Positions 55,034 to 63,495 of a stretch of DNA of 64,000 nt are shown here, in pieces (the first letter of the stretch is position 1; the number at the start of each line of letters is the position of its first letter). Source of the stretch: Chryseobacterium paludis (GTDB lineage: Bacteria; Bacteroidota; Bacteroidia; Flavobacteriales; Weeksellaceae); assembly GCF_025403485.1 (NCBI RefSeq), contig NZ_CP099966.1, positions 2,790,001-2,854,000 on the forward strand, written 5' to 3'. The notes under the pieces are model-generated. The model searched no databases and had not been told where the DNA came from. It was given only the letters and a program-made list of their open reading frames with translations. A program made the position numbers and the translations under genes.

Positions 55034-55399
55034 TTATTTTACTTCTACTTCAGCACCAGCTTCTTCAAGTTGCTTCTTAAGAGCTTCAGCTTCGTCTTTA
55101 GAGATACCAGTTTTGATTGCAGCAGGAGCTCCATCTACGATATCTTTAGCTTCTTTAAGACCAGCACCAGTTAAATCTTTTACCAATTTAACGATAGCCA
55201 ATTTAGATGCACCTGCAGCCTTAAGAATTACATCGAATTCAGTCTTTTCTTCAGCAGCTTCTCCACCACCTGCAGCAACTACTACAGCAGCAGCAGCTGG
55301 CTCAATTCCGTACTCATCCTTAAGGATAGTAGCTAATTCATTTACGTCTTTTACTGTTAAGTTTACTAGCGTTTCAGCTAAATTTTTTAAATCTGACAT
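55034..55399 (-). CDS. rplL: 50S ribosomal protein L7/L12
   Basis: The 121-residue protein has the N-terminal dimerization helix pair ([23 protein letters not shown]), an Ala/Gly-rich hinge ([18 protein letters not shown]) and the C-terminal domain that contacts elongation factors ([27 protein letters not shown]). It binds rplJ product L10 to form the ribosomal stalk. It is 48 bases behind rplJ and is followed by a strong terminator. Confidence 0.98.
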   Translation of the reverse strand: MSDLKNLAETLVNLTVKDVNELATILKDEYGIEPAAAAVVVAAGGGEAAEEKTEFDVILKAAGASKLAIVKLVKDLTGAGLKEAKDIVDGAPAAIKTGISKDEAEALKKQLEEAGAEVEVK

Positions 55400-55447
55400 T
55401 GTTGTAATGTTTTTTGTTGATTATTTTATTTAATTTTTTGAGTCTAA

Positions 55448-56047
55448 TTATTCAGCACTTGGAGTTTCTTCCGTGCTTTCTGCTGCAGGAGCTTCTGGAG
55501 CTGCTTCAGCAGGAGTTTCTTCAACAGCAGGTGCAGCAGCTACTTCTTCAGCTTTCGCTTCTACTGTTTCAGGTTTGTTTTGAAGAGCAGAAACAACTCT
55601 TTGAATTGGAGATTGAAGTAATCCGATGATTTCACCAATCATTTCTTCTCTAGACTTGATGTTAGCAAGTGCAGTTAAGTTTTCGTCTCCAACATAGAAA
55701 GTTTCCTGAAGGTAAGCAGATTTTAAAGCCGGCTTATCTTCTTTCTTTCTGAATCCCTGGATTAATTTTGCTGGACCGTTTGCAGTTTCTCCAACCATTA
55801 ATGCAGTATTCCCTTTAAAAGTCTGGAACATTTCAGAGTAATCTACTCCTTCAATCTGCTCCATTGCTTTTTGTAAAAGTGTGTTTTTTACCACTTTTAC
55901 TTTGATGTTTTGTTTGAAAGCCTGTCTTCTGAATTCTGAAGACTTAGCAGCGTTCAACCCATCTAGATCTGCTACGTATACTACTTTTGCATCCTGAAGC
56001 AAGTCTTTGATCTCTTGTATTGCTACAACTTTTTGGTCTTTTGTCAT
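55448..56047 (-). CDS. rplJ: 50S ribosomal protein L10
   Basis: The 199-residue protein has the L10 core (VVYVADLDGLNAAKSSEFRRQAF ... FQTFKGNTALMV) and the helix that binds L7/L12 dimers. The last 35 residues are an Ala/Glu/Pro-rich tail (KAEEVAAAPAVEETPAEAAP), a usual low-complexity extension in Flavobacteriia. It is 17 bases behind rplA. In many bacteria L10 represses this operon by binding the rplJ leader; here the short gap leaves little room for that. Confidence 0.97.
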   Translation of the reverse strand: MTKDQKVVAIQEIKDLLQDAKVVYVADLDGLNAAKSSEFRRQAFKQNIKVKVVKNTLLQKAMEQIEGVDYSEMFQTFKGNTALMVGETANGPAKLIQGFRKKEDKPALKSAYLQETFYVGDENLTALANIKSREEMIGEIIGLLQSPIQRVVSALQNKPETVEAKAEEVAAAPAVEETPAEAAPEAPAAESTEETPSAE

Positions 56048-56064
56048 TGTCTTAAGGATTTATA

Positions 56065-56757
56065 TTAGTTAACAGATTTAGTATCAATTGCAATACCCGG
56101 GCTCATTGTAGAGGATAAATAAATACTCTTCACATAAGTTCCTTTAGCAGCAGTTGGTTTCATTTTAACCAATGTCTGGATTAATTCCTGAGCATTTTCT
56201 CTTAATTGAGCAGCATCAAAAGATACTTTACCAATACCTGCATGGATAATACCATATTTATCTACTTTGAAATCAATTTTACCTGATTTCACTTCAGTTA
56301 CAGCTTTTCCTATTTCCATAGTTACTGTTCCTGATTTAGGGTTAGGCATCAAACCTCTTGGTCCTAATATTCTACCTAAAGGTCCTAATTTACCCATAAC
56401 AGCTGGCATAGTAACGATAACGTCAACATCAGTCCAACCATCTTTTATTTTTTGTAAATATTCGTCAAGACCTACATAATCAGCACCAGCTTCTTTAGCT
56501 TCAGCTTCTTTATCTGGAGTTACAAGAGCTAATACTTTAACATCTTTACCAGTTCCATGAGGAAGAGATACTACACCTCTTACCATTTGGTTTGCTTTTC
56601 TTGGATCTACACCCAATCTAACAGCGATATCTACAGAAGCATCAAATTTTGCAGTGTTCACTTCTTTTACAAGAGCTGAACCTTCTTCAAGATTATATAC
56701 TCTTCCTTTTTCTACTTTGCTTAAAGCTTCCTTTTGCTTTTTTGTTAATTTTGCCAT
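56065..56757 (-). CDS. rplA: 50S ribosomal protein L1
   Basis: The 230-residue protein has the L1 signature ([21 protein letters not shown]) and a conserved end ([19 protein letters not shown]). L1 forms the mobile stalk that moves E-site tRNA and, in E. coli, represses its own operon. It is 11 bases behind rplK. Confidence 0.98.
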   Translation of the reverse strand: MAKLTKKQKEALSKVEKGRVYNLEEGSALVKEVNTAKFDASVDIAVRLGVDPRKANQMVRGVVSLPHGTGKDVKVLALVTPDKEAEAKEAGADYVGLDEYLQKIKDGWTDVDVIVTMPAVMGKLGPLGRILGPRGLMPNPKSGTVTMEIGKAVTEVKSGKIDFKVDKYGIIHAGIGKVSFDAAQLRENAQELIQTLVKMKPTAAKGTYVKSIYLSSTMSPGIAIDTKSVN

Positions 56758-56768
56758 TTCTCTAAGTT

Positions 56769-57212
56769 TTAAGCGTTAGCTGGTTTAGTTCCTGTTACTC
56801 TCAATCCCATAGATCTAGCAGTACCTGCAACCATAGAAAGAGCAGAGTCCAATGTAAAACAGTTAAGGTCTACCATTTTATCTTCTGCGATTTTCTTTAC
56901 TTGATCCCAAGATACAGAACCTACTTTGTTTCTGTTTGGTTCTCCGGAACCTCCTTTAATTTTTGCAGCATCCATTAACTGAATTGCAGCTGGAGGAGTT
57001 TTAATTACGAATTCAAAAGATTTGTCTTCGTATACAGTAATTACTACTGGCAAAACTTGACCAGGCTTATCCTGAGTTCTTCCGTTAAATTGTTTACAAA
57101 ACTCCATGATGTTTACACCGGCAGAACCTAATGCAGGACCTACTGGTGGAGACGGGTTTGCAGCCCCTCCCTTCACCTGAAGCTTTACCATTTTAAAGAC
57201 TTTTTTAGCCAT
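56769..57212 (-). CDS. rplK: 50S ribosomal protein L11
   Basis: The 147-residue protein starts [20 protein letters not shown] (ATG at 57212); the longer open frame to 57254 reads through the A-rich leader. The L11 motif [22 protein letters not shown] and the C-terminal rRNA-binding part ([16 protein letters not shown] ... [10 protein letters not shown]) are intact. It leads the rplK-rplA-rplJ-rplL unit with its own consensus promoter. In most bacteria it directly follows nusG, but here three foreign-looking genes intervene. Confidence 0.97.
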   Translation of the reverse strand: MAKKVFKMVKLQVKGGAANPSPPVGPALGSAGVNIMEFCKQFNGRTQDKPGQVLPVVITVYEDKSFEFVIKTPPAAIQLMDAAKIKGGSGEPNRNKVGSVSWDQVKKIAEDKMVDLNCFTLDSALSMVAGTARSMGLRVTGTKPANA

Positions 57213-57308
57213 TTTCTTTTTTTTTAATTGAATAATTAATGAGTTTGGAAGCATTTATTATTCAGCAGGTTACCGCACTCACATATAGTAAACCTACTTT
57301 TCGGACTG

Positions 57309-57339
57309 CAAAATTATAAAATATTTTTGAAATAGCAAA
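57309..57339 (-). promoter_or_regulatory. rplK promoter
   Basis: On the minus strand, TTTG (57336-57339) is followed after 19 bases by TAATTTTG (57309-57316), a perfect match to the Bacteroidota consensus. The leader to the rplK ATG is about 90 bases. Confidence 0.8.
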
Positions 57340-57426
57340 TGGAATTGATTGATTTTTAGAAAGTTTTTAATATTTTTTACAAACAAGTGTACTCAACCTT
57401 CCCGATAAATTTTGCTATAAAAGAAA

Positions 57427-57460
57427 AAAAGCCATATCCTATTATTGGTATATGGCTTTT
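57427..57460 (-). terminator. Terminator of the secreted-protein triad
   Basis: The stem AAAAGCCATAT / ATATGGCTTTT has an inner CC/GG pair, and is followed by a T run on the minus strand. It separates the triad from the rplK promoter. Confidence 0.85.
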
Positions 57461-57480
57461 TATATGGTTTATCTTTTTAT

Positions 57481-58149
57481 TTAAAACCCAGACGGTTTAT
57501 TAATCGTCTCCGTAGATCCATCTTTACCACCAAGATCAGTATTGATGTCATTTATATTCTGCTTGGTGATCAATCGCTTATATACCATCAGATAAAATTC
57601 CACTGTAAAGTCGTTGTACACTCTTGATGGTCTGGCCGAAGTAAAGGCAATTAATTTACTATTTGTAAATCCTGCTTTTAAATGCCATGTCCCGTTACTT
57701 TTAAATGCAATTACATTAGGAGATCCTTGTGCATTATCATCAATTCCGTTATCTCCATAATCAAGAGCGACACTCGTACTCCCGTCATTTAATTTAAAAG
57801 AGTAATTATGTACAGTTACCAAAAAGTCATTTGCATTTATTTTGGTATCGTAATCTGTAATTCCAGAAGCAGAAACCCCAGTAAGTGATAATTTGATATA
57901 ATTGAATAATCCACTGGTTTCCAAATTCGGATCGTATATCTGTAATGAGTTTTGAGAAGTCGCTAAAAAGTGTCCTCCTGTTGTGGTTGGTTCGCCTGGA
58001 TTTCTCATATATAAAGAATTCGTAAGAGAATTACCATTAACATCCAGTGTTTCAGTAGGAGTTGTAGTTTTAATACCTACATTTCCTGTTTGAGCCTGTA
58101 GGATCATCCCCATACAAGCCATAATGATGATATAAATTTTTTCTTTCAT
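57481..58149 (-). CDS. Small secreted protein, triad member 3
   Basis: From the ATG at 58149 the protein has 222 residues with a signal peptide (cleavage near ILQAQ) and the segment GNVGIKTTTPTETLDVNGNS found at the start of many Bacteroidota surface proteins. The middle has DYDTKINANDFLVTVHNYSFKL, shared with its paralogs, and the end has TVEFYLMVYKRLI. No T9SS tail is visible. The function is unknown. It is eight bases behind the second member. An open frame to 58245 reads into the previous gene and is not used. Confidence 0.7.
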   Translation of the reverse strand: MKEKIYIIIMACMGMILQAQTGNVGIKTTTPTETLDVNGNSLTNSLYMRNPGEPTTTGGHFLATSQNSLQIYDPNLETSGLFNYIKLSLTGVSASGITDYDTKINANDFLVTVHNYSFKLNDGSTSVALDYGDNGIDDNAQGSPNVIAFKSNGTWHLKAGFTNSKLIAFTSARPSRVYNDFTVEFYLMVYKRLITKQNINDINTDLGGKDGSTETINKPSGF

Positions 58150-58157
58150 AATTTTTG

Positions 58158-58805
58158 TTATTGAAGTCCTACGGGTGTATTTGTGGATACTCCTGAATAT
58201 CCAGGAGATGCTGAAGAAGAAACTGAGCCAGTAAAAGTTCCCCAATCCTTAATCAATGATCTTTCATAAACATTCAAAGTAAGGGTCCAGGTTCCATTTT
58301 TTGATCCTACAGTTCCCGCTCCTTTAAAAGCCAGGTTAATACCATGATAAGTTTTTCCTCCGCTGGTAACCTGGGTTATCTCAGTTGAGTAGGCACCATA
58401 TGATTTAGGAGTAGTAGAAGTATTTGATGCTGAAACCGCATCAGTAAATACGGCACCGGTAATTGCTACTACATATTTATTAACCTCTAATCCAGTGTTC
58501 AAATTAATAACTTCATCCAGTTTAACGTTTTTCAAAACCACATTATATGCATTGACCGGAGCTACATCTCTTAGAGAAATGTCAAGCATCTTAACTTTAC
58601 CTACAGGAGTAGTATCCTTTGATCTTGTAAGCAGAAAATAGTTTCCTGTTGCTGGCGAATTCGTTGTATCTATAATATAGGATTCTACTAGTGTACCACC
58701 AACCACATCTAAAGTTCCCTGTGGTGTATTTGTATTAATTCCTAGTTGGGCCTTAACGCCACAGAACGCATAAGCCATAAAAAATAGTATGGTAATTTTT
58801 TTCAT
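58158..58805 (-). CDS. Small secreted protein, triad member 2
   Basis: The 215-residue protein has a signal peptide (cleavage near GVKAQ), LGINTNTPQGTLDVVGGT, and then a beta-rich body (LEVNKYVVAITGAVFTD, NGTWTLTLNVYERSLI). The segment ending in NVYERSLI matches LLVFDRAY and YLMVYKRLI in the paralogs. It has no known domain or T9SS tail. It is 14 bases behind the first member, so the three form one operon. Confidence 0.7.
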   Translation of the reverse strand: MKKITILFFMAYAFCGVKAQLGINTNTPQGTLDVVGGTLVESYIIDTTNSPATGNYFLLTRSKDTTPVGKVKMLDISLRDVAPVNAYNVVLKNVKLDEVINLNTGLEVNKYVVAITGAVFTDAVSASNTSTTPKSYGAYSTEITQVTSGGKTYHGINLAFKGAGTVGSKNGTWTLTLNVYERSLIKDWGTFTGSVSSSASPGYSGVSTNTPVGLQ

Positions 58806-58819
58806 TATGTGAATGTTTT

Positions 58820-59452
58820 TTATTGAATTAAAGGAGATGCAGCTACACCAGTAGTGGAAGTGGCCATCGCTTGTGTTTTATTGATTTCTTTTGCATAGGC
58901 CCTATCAAAAACTAGTAAGTTAAGTGTCCATACCCCAGCTGGTAAATTTGCTGCTGGAGCGAAACCCTGGTAGTCAGCCTTCACCTTCCAGGTGCCTGCA
59001 TTATAATAAGCATATATTTGAGGTACTGGTGTAATCCAATCTGGACTATTCGTTCTTATTGGCTGAGTAAATCCGAAAGAAGAAATGACAACAAGAAATT
59101 TATCCGAGTTAATTTTTGTGTCATACTGATTAACCCAATCTTTATCTGTCGGGTCACAGGTGATCTTATATTGGATAATATTAATAGGTGCAGGAGAATT
59201 GGGTACAAAGGTGTCATTATACGCTGTAATTTTGTTTTCCGGTGCGGGAGACTTAATGATAAAGGTATAATTTTCATTAGAACCCAATTTTTCGATTGGA
59301 TCTTTAAAAACCATTCCAGAAGTTTTCATTGTCCCGTTTACAGATAATTCTTTTTCAGGCGTTTTTGTATTGATCCCTACTTTACCAGTAACCTGAGCAT
59401 TCATCAGTGCAATAGTACTTGTACAAAGTACTATCGAAATAATTTTTGTCAT
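58820..59452 (-). CDS. Small secreted protein, triad member 1
   Basis: The 210-residue protein has a signal peptide (cleavage near ALMNAQ) and GKVGINTKTPEKELSVNGT. The body has QYDTKINSDKFLVVISSFGF, closely matching member 3, and ends VWTLNLLVFDRAYAKEIN. It is the first gene of the triad. No clear TAnnTTTG box was found in the 334 bases up to nusG; that gap contains only the nusG terminator (59745-59768). Confidence 0.7.
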   Translation of the reverse strand: MTKIISIVLCTSTIALMNAQVTGKVGINTKTPEKELSVNGTMKTSGMVFKDPIEKLGSNENYTFIIKSPAPENKITAYNDTFVPNSPAPINIIQYKITCDPTDKDWVNQYDTKINSDKFLVVISSFGFTQPIRTNSPDWITPVPQIYAYYNAGTWKVKADYQGFAPAANLPAGVWTLNLLVFDRAYAKEINKTQAMATSTTGVAASPLIQ

Positions 59453-59744
59453 TGAAGTATGTGTTTATGTTTGTGTTTAAATTCCTGACAAAGAATTCTA
59501 AAGAAACAGTTAATTAAACCAGTGTATAAGTTTAAAAATCAGAATAATAGAACTCATTTGTGTTTTTCGAAAGTATAGTTTACAAGAAGTGTGCCATAGA
59601 TAAAAAATATTTTTTATCTAAATATTTAGTTTTAATTAAATTACTAATAAGACATTACTATTAAAGCGTATAAAATAAATAAAAAGTTTTAAAATAAAAA
59701 CATCTTAGCATTAAAATACTATGATGAATCTGACTTAAAATAAA

Positions 59745-59768
59745 AAAACCACTCAGATGAGTGGTTTT
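59745..59768 (-). terminator. Terminator after nusG
   Basis: The stem AAAACCACTCA / TGAGTGGTTTT closes on a 3-base loop, 19 bases after nusG, and separates it from the triad. The 290 bases between it and the triad start hold no recognisable gene. Confidence 0.85.
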
Positions 59769-59786
59769 ATATTATTGAGAGTATTT

Positions 59787-60329
59787 TTATACTTTTTCTA
59801 CTTGCATATAGCTTAACTCCATTGGAGTCTTTCTACCGAAGATTAAAACAGAAACTTCAATTTTCTTTTTATCTTCAAGAATTTTTTCAATTGTTCCATT
59901 GAATCCGTTAAATGGACCATCGATCACTTTAACATTCTCTCCTACTACATATGGAATTTCAAGATCAGTAGCAAATTCTGATAACTCATCCATTCTTCCA
60001 AGCATTCTGTTAACCTCAGATTTTCTCATTGGAACCGGATCACCTCCTTTGGTTAAGCTTAAGAAAGATATAACTCCTGGAATATTCTTAATAACGTGAG
60101 GAATCTCTCCCATTAAATCTGCTTCAACCATTAAGTAACCAGGATAGTAAGGTCTTTCTTTAGGAACTTTTTTACCATTCCTTAATTGAATAACTTTTTC
60201 CATAGGAATAACCACCTGAGTAACGTACTGCTCAAACCCTAAACGTTTGATTTCTGTCTCAATATAGTTTTTCACTTTATTTTCCTGTCCGCTGATTGCT
60301 TTCAGCACATACCATTTCAATTCGCTCAT
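59787..60329 (-). CDS. nusG: Transcription termination/antitermination protein NusG
   Basis: The 180-residue protein has the NGN domain (KWYVLKAISGQENKVKNYIE ... PGYLMVEADL) and the C-terminal KOW domain (VIDGPFNGFNGTIEKI). It binds RNA polymerase and affects pausing and coupling to translation. It follows secE by 17 bases. Unlike the usual order, rplK does not follow it directly. Confidence 0.97.
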   Translation of the reverse strand: MSELKWYVLKAISGQENKVKNYIETEIKRLGFEQYVTQVVIPMEKVIQLRNGKKVPKERPYYPGYLMVEADLMGEIPHVIKNIPGVISFLSLTKGGDPVPMRKSEVNRMLGRMDELSEFATDLEIPYVVGENVKVIDGPFNGFNGTIEKILEDKKKIEVSVLIFGRKTPMELSYMQVEKV

Positions 60330-60346
60330 TATGGGAAAATACTTTT

Positions 60347-60553
60347 TTAGTTGAACACATTAATTAGCATTCCTATTATGTTGCTAATTGCTTTTGAAAA
60401 CAATTCGTCAACTCCAAAGGTAAATAACGCCAGAATAACTGTTGCAATAGTTACTACAATTGTAGATGATTGCAGATCAGCCCATTTTGGCCATTCAACT
60501 TTATGTCTGAATTCGTTATAAGAACCTTTTAAAAAATCGATAAATGAACTCAT
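60347..60553 (-). CDS. secE: Preprotein translocase subunit SecE
   Basis: The 68-residue protein (start MSSFIDFLKGSYNEFRHKVEWP at 60553) has the SecE motif WPKWADLQSSTIVVTIATVILALF with one membrane helix. It is part of the SecYEG channel. The upstream open frame to 60622 runs into the tRNA-Trp gene and is not coding. Confidence 0.95.
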   Translation of the reverse strand: MSSFIDFLKGSYNEFRHKVEWPKWADLQSSTIVVTIATVILALFTFGVDELFSKAISNIIGMLINVFN

Positions 60554-60565
60554 AATTATTATTTG

Positions 60566-60636
60566 CACGGGCACAAGGATTCGAACCCTGATCAACGGTT
60601 TTGGAGACCGGTATCCTACCATTGGACGATGCCCGT
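60566..60636 (-). tRNA. tRNA-Trp (CCA anticodon)
   Basis: On the minus strand the acceptor stem ACGGGCA pairs with TGCCCGT. The anticodon loop is CTCCAAA (anticodon CCA), the T arm is CAGGG-TTCGAAT-CCTTG, and base 73 is G, as expected for tRNA-Trp. The 3' CCA is not encoded. The first pair of the anticodon stem (C-T) is a mismatch. It is 13 bases before secE. Confidence 0.95.
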
Positions 60637-60640
60637 AGAA

Positions 60641-60675
60641 AAAGCTTCCGTAAAGAAATTCCTTACGGAAGCTTT
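60641..60675 (-). terminator. Terminator/hairpin after tuf, adjoining tRNA-Trp
   Basis: A 13-base stem (AAAGCTTCCGTAA / TTACGGAAGCTTT) is followed on the minus strand by TTTTTC. The hairpin ends only 4 bases before the mature tRNA-Trp 5' end. Confidence 0.85.
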
Positions 60676-60690
60676 ATTTATTTTAAGATA

Positions 60691-61902
60691 TTAATCTAAG
60701 ATTTCAGTAACCTGACCAGAACCTACTGTTCTACCTCCTTCTCTGATCGCAAATCTAAGACCTACGTTAAGAGCGATTGGTTGAAGTAATTCTACAGTGA
60801 TCTCTAAGTTATCACCAGGCATTACCATTTCTACACCTTGTGGTAAGAAGATCTCACCTGTAACGTCAGTAGTTCTTACATAGAACTGAGGACGGTATTT
60901 GTTGTGGAATGGAGTGTGACGTCCACCTTCTTCTTTAGAAAGGATATAAACAGATGCTTTGAATTTTTTGTGTGGCTTCACAGAATCTTTCTTAGCGATA
61001 ACCATACCTCTCTTGATGTCAGTTTTTTCAATACCTCTCAACAATAGACCTACGTTGTCACCAGCTTCACCTCTGTCTAGGATTTTTCTGAACATCTCAA
61101 CTCCTGTAATTGTAGAAGTTAATTTTTCATCACCCATACCTACGATATCAACTGGATCTCCAGTATTAATAACACCTGCCTCTATTCTACCAGTTGCTAC
61201 AGTACCTCTACCTGTAATAGAGAATACATCTTCAATAGGCATCAAGAATGGCTTATCCATATCTCTTGTTGGTTGCTCGATCCAAGTATCAACAGCATCC
61301 ATTAATTCTTCTACGCTTTTGAACCACTTATCTTCTGTGTTAACAGGAGTTGCAGTAGCTGCAGTAAGTGCACCTAGTGCAGAACCTTGAATTACAGGAG
61401 AGTTATCTCCGTCAAAATCATAAGTAGATAATAAGTCTCTAAGCTCCATTTCAACAAGCTCTAATAACTCAGCATCGTCTACCATGTCAACTTTGTTCAT
61501 GAAAACAACAATTCTAGGTACGTTTACCTGACGACAAAGTAAGATATGTTCTCTTGTCTGAGGCATTGGTCCATCTGTTGCAGCACATACTACGATTGCT
61601 CCATCCATCTGAGCAGCACCAGTTACCATGTTTTTAACATAGTCGGCGTGACCTGGACAGTCAACGTGAGCATAGTGTCTATTTTCAGTTTCGTACTCAA
61701 TGTGAGCAGTATTGATAGTGATCCCTCTTTCTTTTTCTTCTGGAGCAGAGTCAATCGCAGAGAAGTCTTTTTTCTCAGCAAGACCCTTGCTAGCTAATAC
61801 AGCAGAAATAGCAGCTGTAAGAGTAGTTTTACCATGGTCAACGTGACCAATAGTACCAATGTTCAAGTGTGGTTTGTTACGATTAAACGTTTCCTTTGCC
61901 AT
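60691..61902 (-). CDS. tuf: Elongation factor Tu
   Basis: The 403-residue GTPase brings aminoacyl-tRNA to the ribosome. It has the G1 loop [18 protein letters not shown] (G3) and NKVDMVDD (G4), plus the effector [14 protein letters not shown] and a normal C-terminus ([17 protein letters not shown]). It is monocistronic up to the hairpin before tRNA-Trp, and has a -7 promoter box at 61946. Confidence 0.98.
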   Translation of the reverse strand: MAKETFNRNKPHLNIGTIGHVDHGKTTLTAAISAVLASKGLAEKKDFSAIDSAPEEKERGITINTAHIEYETENRHYAHVDCPGHADYVKNMVTGAAQMDGAIVVCAATDGPMPQTREHILLCRQVNVPRIVVFMNKVDMVDDAELLELVEMELRDLLSTYDFDGDNSPVIQGSALGALTAATATPVNTEDKWFKSVEELMDAVDTWIEQPTRDMDKPFLMPIEDVFSITGRGTVATGRIEAGVINTGDPVDIVGMGDEKLTSTITGVEMFRKILDRGEAGDNVGLLLRGIEKTDIKRGMVIAKKDSVKPHKKFKASVYILSKEEGGRHTPFHNKYRPQFYVRTTDVTGEIFLPQGVEMVMPGDNLEITVELLQPIALNVGLRFAIREGGRTVGSGQVTEILD

Positions 61903-61945
61903 GATTTAAATTATTTATTTATTGTTTATTCAAATTTTCGGTGTG

Positions 61946-61953
61946 CAAATATA
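61946..61953 (-). promoter_or_regulatory. -7 box TATATTTG, tuf
   Basis: It matches TAnnTTTG on the minus strand, about 44 bases before the ATG. The -33 box is weak. Confidence 0.5.
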
Positions 61954-62400
61954 ATGAATTTTTAAATACTAAAATCTTTTTTCCTAAAAAATTTTAATAT
62001 TCAAATCCAAAGAATTACAAACCTTATATACTTCGATGTATTGAAGTGCAAATTTACACAAATTTCTCGATAGAAAAAATCATTGGAAATCTTTTCATTA
62101 AAATCTAAACTATCTGATTAATTCTGAATATTATAGAGAATTGAAAATTGTTCATTCATATAAAAAAGTACTAGAAAAAACGACATTAATTTTGACATAT
62201 ACCAAGTAGAAAATCAACAAAATAGCTTTATTTCCTCTTTAGATAATTTGCAACTTATTTCTTTTAATAAAACAAAAGCCTGTCAACAATTATTGATAGG
62301 CTTTAATTAATATATTTAACTTAAGATAAAGGTAAATTCCTATTAAAATTTTAGATAAGAATTATTTCATCACATTGAATCGCTGGTTTATGTCAAGCTA
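61954..62400. other. Gene-free stretch upstream of tuf
   Basis: The region is AT-rich and has no convincing gene. It holds the tuf upstream promoter region and, at 62275-62304, the hairpin AAAGCCTGTCAA / TTGATAGGCTTT, a likely terminator of the HTTM gene. Confidence 0.5.
62275..62304 (-). terminator. Terminator after the HTTM gene
   Basis: AAAGCCTGTCAA and TTGATAGGCTTT pair with one wobble around an 6-base loop. On the minus strand it is followed by T-rich sequence (TTTTGTTTTATT). Confidence 0.7.
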
Positions 62401-63495
62401 TCAAGCATATTTTCTAAATGATCTGATAAGAAGGTAAATTCCAAACAGGAAAGCTCCCCCTAATATAATTAAGGATGAAGCATAAATAGAATCAAACAAT
62501 TCAAAGAATTTATTCAGGATATAACTTACACCATTAAAATCAAAAACTACAATAAGTAGCAGATATAAAGCAACAAAAGCAATACCCCAAAGTTTATATC
62601 TAGGTTGAAATACTGTTTTCAACAGCCTTTTTAATTTTGCTTTAAAATTTAATGGCACCAATTGTGAGGGAATAAAAAGTGCATAAAAACCTATTGAATA
62701 GGTAAATGATATATTAAACATCAGCAGCACATTTAAATGAAAAAACAATGTAACCAATATCATCAACCTAAAGAATTTAGGTTTCAAAAATGCCACCAGA
62801 AAAATAGTTTCAAAAAACACGGTACAATAGTCTAAAAATTCCCAAAAAAATTGAGAGTTGATTTTATCATAGGTATCTGACATAAGATCATCCCATCCAA
62901 TACCATATCTGTATTGATAAAAAAACACCTGAGTACTTTGTATATCAGTATTAAGCCAACCTCCTAAAATTTTTGCAAGACCTGCTGTAAAAATTCCAAA
63001 TCCAAGAAGCATACTTAATAAAAACATAGGCCATGATTTAGAAAGTATATCAGTTTCTCTTTTGGGCTCCGGAAAAAAACTATAGGTCGTATTCCAGGGC
63101 GAAAAAGCCATAATTATTATAGGGAGAGCATAAACAAAAGTGTGATTTATTTTTCCAAAAGAAAAGGCATAATTACTGCTCACAATATAGACCACCATAT
63201 ATAGTATTGCAAATATCCTGGGCTTCAACCCTATTAAAATCAATAAAAGACATAAATACATACTGTAATAGCATCCAATAAAAAACCATTCCGGAGGTAC
63301 ATTATCTGTAAATGATAAAATACTTATTGGTGGATGCATTGCACTATTGGGAATACTATATACCCAGCTATCGTTTGATATTCCCATCCATAATAAATAT
63401 AAAGAAAAAAATATCCTATAGAAAGCCAAAAACTCATCACTCGGATTGTAGCTTGTGAACGGCAGTTTTTTTATTTTTTCAATCATTGTGCTCAT
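62401..63495 (-). CDS. HTTM-domain membrane protein (vitamin K carboxylase-like)
   Basis: The 364-residue protein has eight or more hydrophobic helices. The start NPSDEFLAFYRIFFSLYLLWMGIS, the middle FTAGLAKILGGWLNTDIQS and FWEFLDYCTVFFETIFLVAFLKPKFFRL match the HTTM family, related to the membrane part of vitamin K-dependent gamma-carboxylase. No catalytic role is shown for bacterial members. It abuts the next gene upstream (end 63495), so they are probably one transcript. Confidence 0.8.
   Translation of the reverse strand: MSTMIEKIKKLPFTSYNPSDEFLAFYRIFFSLYLLWMGISNDSWVYSIPNSAMHPPISILSFTDNVPPEWFFIGCYYSMYLCLLLILIGLKPRIFAILYMVVYIVSSNYAFSFGKINHTFVYALPIIIMAFSPWNTTYSFFPEPKRETDILSKSWPMFLLSMLLGFGIFTAGLAKILGGWLNTDIQSTQVFFYQYRYGIGWDDLMSDTYDKINSQFFWEFLDYCTVFFETIFLVAFLKPKFFRLMILVTLFFHLNVLLMFNISFTYSIGFYALFIPSQLVPLNFKAKLKRLLKTVFQPRYKLWGIAFVALYLLLIVVFDFNGVSYILNKFFELFDSIYASSLIILGGAFLFGIYLLIRSFRKYA

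Noticed and set aside
55029..55433. 134-codon frame antisense to rplL
   Set aside because: The Ala/Ser-rich translation mirrors the Ala-rich hinge of L7/L12; no independent support.
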